64,000 nucleotides of DNA from Closterium sp. Naga37s-1. Taxonomy: Eukaryota; Streptophyta; Zygnematophyceae; Desmidiales; Closteriaceae. The notes beneath the pieces are model-generated. The model searched no databases, was not told the DNA's origin, and saw nothing but the letters and a program-made list of their open reading frames with translations. Positions 56,563-64,000 of this stretch are shown piece after piece. How positions within the stretch are numbered: position 1 is the first letter of the stretch; the number at the start of each line of letters is the position of its first letter. The stretch lies in NCBI GenBank assembly GCA_947471745.1, contig CANJKZ010000172.1:1136501-1200500 (forward strand). The letters are read 5' to 3'. The position numbers were made by a program, and so were the translations under genes.

Positions 56563-59500
56563 AGTCGTCGGCGTTGCCCAAGCGAGGGCGGGGCCAACAC
56601 TCCATTCCCGTTAACACTCCCCTGTCGTCGACCGAGTCGAAGTACGTGGCGGCCACGGATGCAGGCAAGGAGGGACGCCGGCCTTGAAGTAGAGCGCCTC
56701 GTCGACCTCGCTCTTCTTCTTGCAGGTGCCCAGCAACACACTGTCGAGAGCCCTGTACCACAGCAGCGGCGACTGCTTCAGCCCGTAGAGACTCTTCAGC
56801 AGCTTACACACCCGGCCGGTCCCGTCGTCGAAGTAGTCCGGCTGGTACATGTAGAGCACCATGTCGAGCTTGCTCTGCAGGAAAGTCGAGCTGCATCAGG
56901 TTGAGGTTGAGGACGGCGACGATGCTGAGGAAGATCCTCAGCGTGACGTAGCTGCTCACCGGCGAGTACGTCTCGTCGTAGTCGGCACCGTACACCTGCG
57001 TGAAGCCCTTCACGACCAGCCTCGCCTTCTCGCGCTCGACGGTGTCGTCGATGCGGTACTTGGTCGTTGACACTCACCGGTTCTTCATGATGTTCACTCC
57101 GCGTGGGCGTTCGACCAGCTCCCAAGTGCCCATGCCGATGAGGCTGCGGATCTCTTCGTCCATGGCGGCTTTCACTGCCTCGCCCTTCCAGCTCGACAGT
57201 GCCTCCTTCACCGTCATCGTGGCGATGTCCCAGCGGTGTTCGGGGTTGGCATGCACGTCGGGGTCGAGCTCCGGCAGGTCTTCATCCTCCTCGGCGTCGT
57301 CGTACAACAGGTCGTCGTCGACCTCGTCGTACACCCTGGTGAAGGCAGCTGGCGGTAGGCAGGCGTGGAAGCTCAGCCGCTCTGATGGCCGTCGAGCTCG
57401 ACCTGTGCGGTGCAGCTCAGGCTTCGTGATCGGCACTTCTACCACGTCGCTGTCGGTGGACTCCTCACCCATCGACTGCTCCCCTTCCTCGTCGACGTCC
57501 TCGTCGTCGACCAGCTGCTCGCCTGCCGCTGACTTCGACAACTCCCCTGTCGAACGCCCCGGTTGCTGCTCCCCTGTCGGCTGCACAGCTGCTGTTGCCT
57601 CCTGTTCGACCGGCTCCCCTGTCTGCTGCTCCCCTGTCGTCGACGGCTTCCCATCCTGGTTGACGAGCTTGGCGCCTTGTCGACCGCCGGCGATGCCATG
57701 GTCCGGCGCCACAGGCGACGCCTCAAGGCTCCCCTCATCGTCGGTGGTCGACACAGGTGCTGACACAGGCCGATCTGCGACGGGGAACGGAGGAGCAAGA
57801 ACAGGGGGAGGGGGAAGAACCTCCACAACATCATCATCTGCAGGCTCGTCGACTTCAGCGAGCAGCGAAACCGTCGCCGTCGAGGTGTCCGTCGGCGGGT
57901 GTGCCTGCGTCCGCCCCGACGCCAGCCCATACTTCGCCTTCCACACCACCAGCGACAGCTTCTCGTAGAAGATCACCTCGACCGACGTGACCACCTTGTT
58001 GTCGGTCAGGTCGAGCACCTCCCAGCCCTTGCTCTCCTGCGACACACCCAGGTGAAGCCCCCAACGAGCCTTCGACACCGGCTTCCCACCGCGCTTCTGC
58101 TCGGGAACCATGACCTGCACCATGCAGCCCCACACCCGCGCCAGCGTAAGGTCGGGCTTCTTCCCGGTCAGCAGCTGGTACGGAGTCGTCCCCAGCGGCG
58201 TCGTCGACCGCTCCAAGTAGTTGCGCACCCAGACAGCTTGTCGTAAAGCAAGGTGCCACCAGTGGTGCTGCACGCCCATGTGCAGAAGCATCGTCCGCAC
58301 GGACTCGACAACCGTGCGCATCTCCCGCTCAGCCATGCTGTTCTGCTGCGGAGTGTAGGGGCACGTCAGGTCGTGGACGATGCCCTTCCCGTCGACGAAG
58401 TCGGTGAACGCCGTCCCGAGGAACTCCCCTCCTCGATCGGAGCGAAGCGATAACACCGACTTCTTCGTTTGTCGTTCCACCAGCACCAGCCACTTCTGGA
58501 ACTCCCGCAGCACGTCGCTCTTCTTAGCGACTGGCATTGCCCACACGAACCGAGTATGGCGATCCTTCAGCAGCAGGAAGTACAGGCCGCCATCCTTGGC
58601 AGCCACCCGAAACGGCCCGCACAAGTCAATGTGCACGACAGCCAGTGCCTCCTCGGCGTCCGAGCCCTTGTCGGGGAAGGTGTGCCGCGCCAGCTTCCCT
58701 CCGACACACGAGACACACGGCGGGTCTGCTCCGGTCGACGGCGTGATGTTGAGCCCAACAGCAACTTCATGCTTCGCCGAGCTCTTGATCGTGTCGATGC
58801 CGACGTGCGCGAGCCTCGCATGCAACCGGTCAGGGGTCGACGCCGTCGCCGAGACGATCGTCCGCAGAGCCACCACCTCGGTCGACGGCGACCGCGTCGA
58901 GAAGGGGCGAAGGTCGGTGCAGAGGACTCGTACGGTGTAGTGTGCTCGACCGAGCACCTCCCCGGTCGCGGTGACGAGCAGCATCTCGTCGACGTCGCCC
59001 TGCAGCTGCACTCCGTTCTCCTTCAGTTGGCCAGCTGACAGCAAGTTCACCTATACGCCCGGAACGTAGAGCACGTCGGGGATGAGGACCTGCTTCCTGT
59101 CCTCCCCTTGTAGAGCGACGGTTTCGCGACCCTCGACAGGCTGCAGCGCCCCGTTGAAACCACGTACGTGCTTCACTCCGTCGCTCGGCGCCATGACGAC
59201 GAAGACCGCCTTCGTCCCCATCAAGTGGTGGGAGCACCCGCTGTAGAGCAGCACCGCCATCAGGTTGGCCTGCACAGCTGCCGCCACCGCCTGGTAGTCT
59301 TCGCCAGCCTCCGGCGCCAGCGAGACCGTCGGCTCCACCACGCCGACCATCGAGCACGACGCATCCCCGTCGCCTCGGCCCTTGCCGCTGGAGTTGTCGA
59401 CGTCCTTCATCGACGATGTCTTCTTCGACGCCTGCTTCTCCTTGCGCGGCTTCTCATCTCGACGGGGGCGACGACTGGCCGATTGACCGCGGCCTCCCTT

Positions 59501-61980
59501 GTTTTCGTCCTCGTCGCTGTCATCGCGGTCGGGGCACTCGAAGGAGAGATGGTCGGGGTCGCCGCAGATCCAGCACTCCCGCCGTCGACCACCACTTCGT
59601 CGACCCTTGTCCCGCGTCGACCTCTTCTCGTCGACGTCCTTCGTCGACTGCCCACCTCTGCTACCACCTCCGCCCGGCTTCCCGCGCTGCCCTTGCTGCT
59701 GATTCAGCTTCGTCGGTGCAGCGTAGTTTGCCTGCGGAAGGAGCTCTGTGGGCTGTTCGGCCTCCTGCATCGCCTCGTCTTGACGGATGTAGCTGGTGAT
59801 GGAGTCCTCGTCGAGGGACTCACGCGTGCCGGGCACCATCATCATCCTCTTCATTAGATTGTAGCCGCGCGGCAGGCCCTTGACGATGTGGGTGATGTAG
59901 GACGCCGTCGAGTATTCGGCGCCCGCCATCCGCATCTCAGCCAGGATCCGTCGAGCACGGTTGCAGTAGTCCGTCGCCGACTCCTGCTGGCCCATCCGAA
60001 TGTGTGTCATCTTCTCCTCCAGCTGTCCGATGTACAGGTCGTCCCTGACCTGGTACGTCGACAGGATGAAGTGCCACGCCTAATGACCAGCATCCATTCG
60101 CTCTCGACAGCTCCTGAGCGCTAGCTGCACCACCGGCGAGCAGCACCTCGAGATGACCATGAATGTGAGCAGGTGAGCCGCACGAAACTCCCCGCGCAGC
60201 TCGACATCGTCCACGGGCGGAATTGGCACGGTGCCGTCAGCGAAGCCCTTCAGCCCAGCGACCTCCAGCTGAGGTTCGATCGACTCCCTCCAGGTGATGA
60301 GATCCCGTCGACCTTGCAGCGGTGCGACAGTGATCGGGTCCGGCGAGAACTTGAAGTAGCCATACGCCGATGCAATCCCGCCCGCCGTCACATGCGTCGT
60401 CGCCGAGCGCCCTCCACCGCTTCGTAGAGGAGAGCGACGTCGAACATCGACGTCGGCACGCGAGCTGCCTGCAGCCGTCATCGACCGCTGCACTCGCGCA
60501 TGGATTCCGTCGACACCACCGTCGACCTTGATCACCCCTCTCTGCCTCGTGCCTTCGCTGCCGCTGACTCGTGCACCACCGTCGACCTCGTCGTCGACGC
60601 CACCTTCGTTGCGCACCGGTCGAGGAGAAGCAGGACGGGAAGGGTGTTCCGTCGCCCACTACGACCCGATGCCCAACTCGACGATCAGCAAGGGGATCGT
60701 CCCGTACTCGCCATCCGCGTGGCGTCTCCTCACATCAGCCAATCGAGTCTCCAAGGTGTCTACTACGCCCGCATCAGCTACGGGGTTGACCATGGTGACT
60801 ATCGCTGCTGCCGGCCTACGAACGACTTAGTAGGTGCAAAAGTCGGCTCCTATCTGAAGGTATTTCCGGGGCCGTCCACGCTCACCGCACCATGCGGAGA
60901 TTCACTCGACAAAGGTAGTGAGCTAGACTACGGGGGTTGGCACGAACTACTAGGAGTGATCGTAGCTTTGCTTAGTTCCTTAGTGCTTGCGCATACACGG
61001 GAGAAATCGGCAAGAGTTTCACTAGCAACGTTGGAATTACAGAATGATAGAACAAGCAATGACAAAATGACTACATCAGGCACCTAGCAACCCTGCAGCT
61101 AGCCTGGTCGACCTCCAGCACAGCTTGGTCGACCGCCTGCCAGCGTTGCGTAGAGGAGCCGCGCCAGCACTGCGGAAAGGCGACCTGCCAACAGAGCAGG
61201 TCAACGGCGTGCAAACGCTGCTGCAGAGCGGCTGTCCAGCGTTGCCCCGTAGAACACAGCAGTGCGCACGCTCGCAGGTGCGCGCAGACGATTGGCCCGA
61301 CTTGCCTCGTTGGGCATCCGTCGGCTGTTGTCTGCGCCTGACGAGCCACATCGACTTCGGGATACTAGCCCGAAGTCGCCTGTGCCATCGCGACCTCGAC
61401 GACGTTCGCGTGCCTCCGCAGAACTCGTCGAGCAGGTTACCCGGTCGACCTGGTCGACCACCAGGTGCTTCCGGTCGACCACCACTGCCTCTGGTCGACC
61501 ACCAGTCCCTCCGGTCGACCACCAAGTCCCTCTGGTCGACCACAGCTCCCGTCGAGCTACCCCCTGGTTGAGGACCCCTTCCGTCGACCAGAACAGTCAG
61601 CGGTTGTCGCCGAGCTCCCCTCGTCGACCGCTGCTCACTTGTCAGGTCGACGGACTGCTCCGTCGACCTCCCGGTCGAACTGCAGGTCGACGGGCTGCTC
61701 TGGGGACCTCCCGGTCGAGCTGCAGGTCGACGGGCTGCTCCGTTGACCTCCCGGTCGAGCTGCCCCTCCTGGTCGACGGCCCACCCGTCGCCCAGACCAG
61801 TCAGTTGCAGCTGTCGAGCTCCCTGGTCGACAGCAACACCACAGCAGTCCCCAGCAGCTCGACGAAGCCTGTCGAGCAGCTCTCCCACTGTCAACGGTCG
61901 GCTGCTACTCCCGTACATCCGACCAAGTCGTCGGCGTTGCCCAAGCGAGGGCGGGGCCAACACTCCATTCCCGTTAACAG
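56563..61980 (-). mobile_element. Ty1/copia fossil, near full length, rearranged at the 3' end
   Basis: Minus strand, 5' to 3': a 5' LTR of about 1.09 kb (61980-60893, TGTTAACGGG...CA), possible primer site TGGTGCGGTGAGCG, gag (60616-60080 and 60010-59051) with a CWICGDPDHLSFEC knuckle, protease/integrase with SDRGGEF and PQQNSMAER (59050-57074), and part of reverse transcriptase to about 56690. RNase H is reduced to a small piece in the opposite orientation (STESKYVAATDAGKE, 56640-56684). The first 53 bp of the 3' LTR (56615-56563) match the 5' LTR exactly. It has a handful of breaks and is of modest age. It is inserted into a related older element (61981-62751). Confidence 0.85.
60893..61980 (-). 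repeat. 5' LTR of the copia fossil, dense in GTCGAC repeats
   Basis: About 1088 bp, minus strand. It contains a ~23-bp tandem repeat around GGTCGACCACCAG (61440-61550) and a ~36-bp repeat around GACCTCCCGGTCGAGCTGC (61655-61770). An open minus-strand frame of 303 codons across it reflects this repetition and is probably not a protein. Confidence 0.65.
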
Positions 61981-62751
61981 TCGGCACGGCTTCAACGCGA
62001 CTTGCACCAGGACGAACAACACCTCGAAATGACCATGAACGTCAGAAGGTGAGCAGCGTGAAATTCCGCCCAGAGTTCAGGGTCGTCCTCGTCTGGCATC
62101 TCCACATTGCCATCCACGAACTTCTTCAATCCAACAATCTCCAGCTGGGTTTCGATGGACTCAATCCATGCGATCAAATCGCGTCGACTTCGAGTGGCTT
62201 CGGCACAGCGATCTTGTCTAGCGAAAATTTAGAGTAGCCATATGCCGGCGCGATGCCTCCATCTCGACCGGCCGACACATGAGTCGCCGAAGTCGGCCGG
62301 ACTCGACTCCGCTGGGGAGAAACGCGTTGACCGTCGATGTTGCCGTTCGAACTTCCTGCGGCCGCCGTCGACCGCAGCACTCGTGCCTGTACTTCGCCAA
62401 CGCCGATTTCAGCGGCCCGAATCACTCCGCGAACCCCCGTGCTTCCACCGCCGACAACATTGCCGCCGTCACCTTTGTCGTGCACGGGTCGGGGAGAGGC
62501 GGACGCGCCGTCCGCTTCAGCACGGGGAGGGGGATGCTCACGCGCCCACTGCACACGAGTTCCTAGGAGCAGAACCTCCAAGTCCGCCTCGCCGTACTCG
62601 CCAGCCTCATGGCGTGCTCGAACACCATCCAACCGCCCCTTCAGGATATATCCTACTCCTGCATCGACCTCCTGGTCGTCCATGGCGGTCTAGACGGTTG
62701 CTGGCCTACAACGACTTAGGTATTGAACGCAAAAGTCGGCTCATCTGAAGG
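61981..62751 (-). mobile_element. Older copia gag fragment, same lineage
   Basis: From 62683 the minus strand encodes a gag N terminus with PAYGYSKFSLD, WIESIETQLEIVGLKKF and AHLLTFMVISRCC, closely matching the gag of the element at 56563-61980 (SAYGYFKFSPD, WRESIEPQLEVAGLKGF, AHLLTFMVISRCC). It is cut on the left by that element and on the right by the LTR at 62752. It carries breaks; only leader and gag start remain. Confidence 0.8.
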
Positions 62752-64000
62752 TGTCAGACATACATGATATAGCCTGTGTAGGCTGTAGTGGGGTAGCCAA
62801 TAGGGGGTACAGCTTTTCTAGGGTTTCATACTTGTACCTTTCTCATTCCTAGTCAATCCACTCCTCGTTCTTATTCTCACATGGTATCAGAGCAGAATCG
62901 TTCCTAGGGCCCACCGAACGTTCCGCCCTGCCCTAATTGAATTTTTTTTTTTTAGCTGCCCCTGCAGCCGTGCCTGCCCCTGCAGCCGTGCCTGCCCCTG
63001 CAGCCGTGCTTGCCCCTGCAGCCGTTCGTGCCTCTGCATCCCGTGGGAGCTGCCTCTGTAGCCCGCGCGCCGCCCTCCCGAGCAGCTGTGCCTGCCCCTG
63101 CAACCGTGCCTGCCCCTGCAGCCGTGGAAGCTGCCTCTGCAGCTCGCGCGCCGCCCTAGACCCTGCTCGTCGCGACGCCTCTGCGGGACCCGCACGGCGT
63201 CCCCCCCTGCTCGTCGCGGCGCCCCCTGGACGCCGCCCCTACTCGTCGCGGCGCCCCCGGGGCGTCGCCCTTACTCGACCTACCCACCCATCGCGGCCCT
63301 GCCCTGCACCTGCCCCTGGTAAGCGCCCCTGCTGCCCGTCGCGTCGCGCGCCCCTGCTGCCCGCCGCGCTGTGCGCCCCTGCAGCCCGTCCCGTCACACG
63401 CCCCTGCAGCCCGTCGCGTCGCGCGCCCCTGCAGCCTGTCGCGTCGACCGTCGGCCCTGCCCGTGCCCGTCGCATCGCCAGAGCGGGCTGCCCCAGCCCG
63501 CCGCGACGCCCGTCCGCCCTGCCTGCCTGCGCGCCGCCCCTGCCCGCCCCGCGACGCGCCGCCCCGTGCAAGCCGCCCGCGCGCAGACCCTTGCAGCTCG
63601 CGCGCCGCCTGTCTGCAGCCCGCGAGCCTCCCCTGCAGCCCGCGAACCGCCCCAGCAGCCAGCGCGCCTGCCTCTTGCAGCCAGCGCACTGCCCGTGCAG
63701 CCCGAGAGCCACCCCTGCAGCCCGCGAGCCACCTCTGCAGCGCCGAGTGCGCCCTGCCAAACCCTAAAATAAATAAATAATTAAAAAAAAAAAGGAGGAG
63801 GAGCCCTAGGTGCTGCTGCCCTAGGTGCTACTGCTGCTACTGCTGCTACTGGCGGTGGCCAGATGCAGCTCCAGCAACGTCCGCGTGAGTCCCTCACGCC
63901 CCAGCAGCTTCGTGAGTGGTACGCTAGTTGGGGTTGTAGGGGTGGCCGCGCTGCTACTGCTGCTACTGCTGCTACTGCTGTTCCTGCTGCTACTGCTGCT
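62752..64000 (+). mobile_element. 5' end of a short-LTR copia element leaving the window
   Basis: The LTR 62752-62881 (130 bp, TGTCAGACAT...CTCACA) resembles that of the element at 44108. TGGTATCAGAGCAG follows directly, then CTAGGGCCCACC. The leader (62950-63770) has repeats of CCCCTGCAGCCGTGCCTG and CGTCGCGGCGCCCC. Near 63895 a frame reads TPQQLREWYA then Ala-Thr repeats, matching the PQQLREWYA box in gag of the 44108 element although little gag precedes it; the rest lies beyond the window. Confidence 0.82.

Noticed and set aside
61076-61987. 303-codon minus-strand protein
   Set aside because: It overlaps the LTR of the copia fossil and consists of repeated Val-Asp-Arg readings of GTCGAC repeats.
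63156-63772. Arg-Gly-Ala frames near the window end
   Set aside because: They are readings of the GC-rich leader repeats of the element at 62752.

Overview
The window looks like a repeat-rich nuclear segment from a green-lineage eukaryote. A streptophyte alga (zygnematophyte grade) is my best guess, but only a guess. The reasons are a plant-type bHLH gene with GT-AG introns, several Ty1/copia lineages primed by a methionine-tRNA-like site, GC-rich exons full of low-complexity Ala/Gly/Pro/Gln tracts, and no sign of operons or bacterial genes. No rRNA, tRNA or CRISPR locus was recognised.

Layout. 1-19389 is one nearly perfect satellite array: 365 units of 53 bp plus a 45-bp partial unit. Each unit is itself a stem-loop. 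The array edge lies inside the 3' end of a long minus-strand reading frame (19296-23321) for a protein with a split FHA domain. A minus-strand bHLH transcription factor gene follows (24660-27086). Its last exon has been locally duplicated several times and offers a second, phase-compatible 3' exon. From 28.1 to 31.4 kb there are three non-autonomous DNA elements with inverted ends and an LTR remnant. From 31.4 to 34.5 kb there is a 5'-truncated copia fossil on the minus strand.

The second half is a nest of transposons. Two diverged genes resembling Plavaka-type transposases (cut-and-paste DNA transposons, best known from fungi) lie at 34690-38138 (minus) and 51471-55845 (plus). The first is decayed and carries a young miniature LTR element (36302-37860, identical 181-bp LTRs, TCTGC duplication). 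The second has at least nine exons, and its introns are filled with minisatellites. One of its upstream exons seems to be cut by a whole-looking copia element (44108-51470, 130-bp LTRs, ACTTG duplication, one 1952-codon gag-pol frame). Further LTR elements lie at 40269-41500, 41501-42147, 55849-56562, 56563-61980, 61981-62751 and 62752 to the window end, nested in one another.

How the parts relate. Six LTR elements of very different size share short LTRs of one sequence type, a GGGCCCACC box just downstream of the primer-binding site, and a GC-rich leader (tandemly repeated in most of them). This suggests small non-autonomous members mobilised by a full-length relative such as the 44108 element. 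The only two host-like genes are the FHA and bHLH genes, on the same strand between the satellite and the transposon nest.
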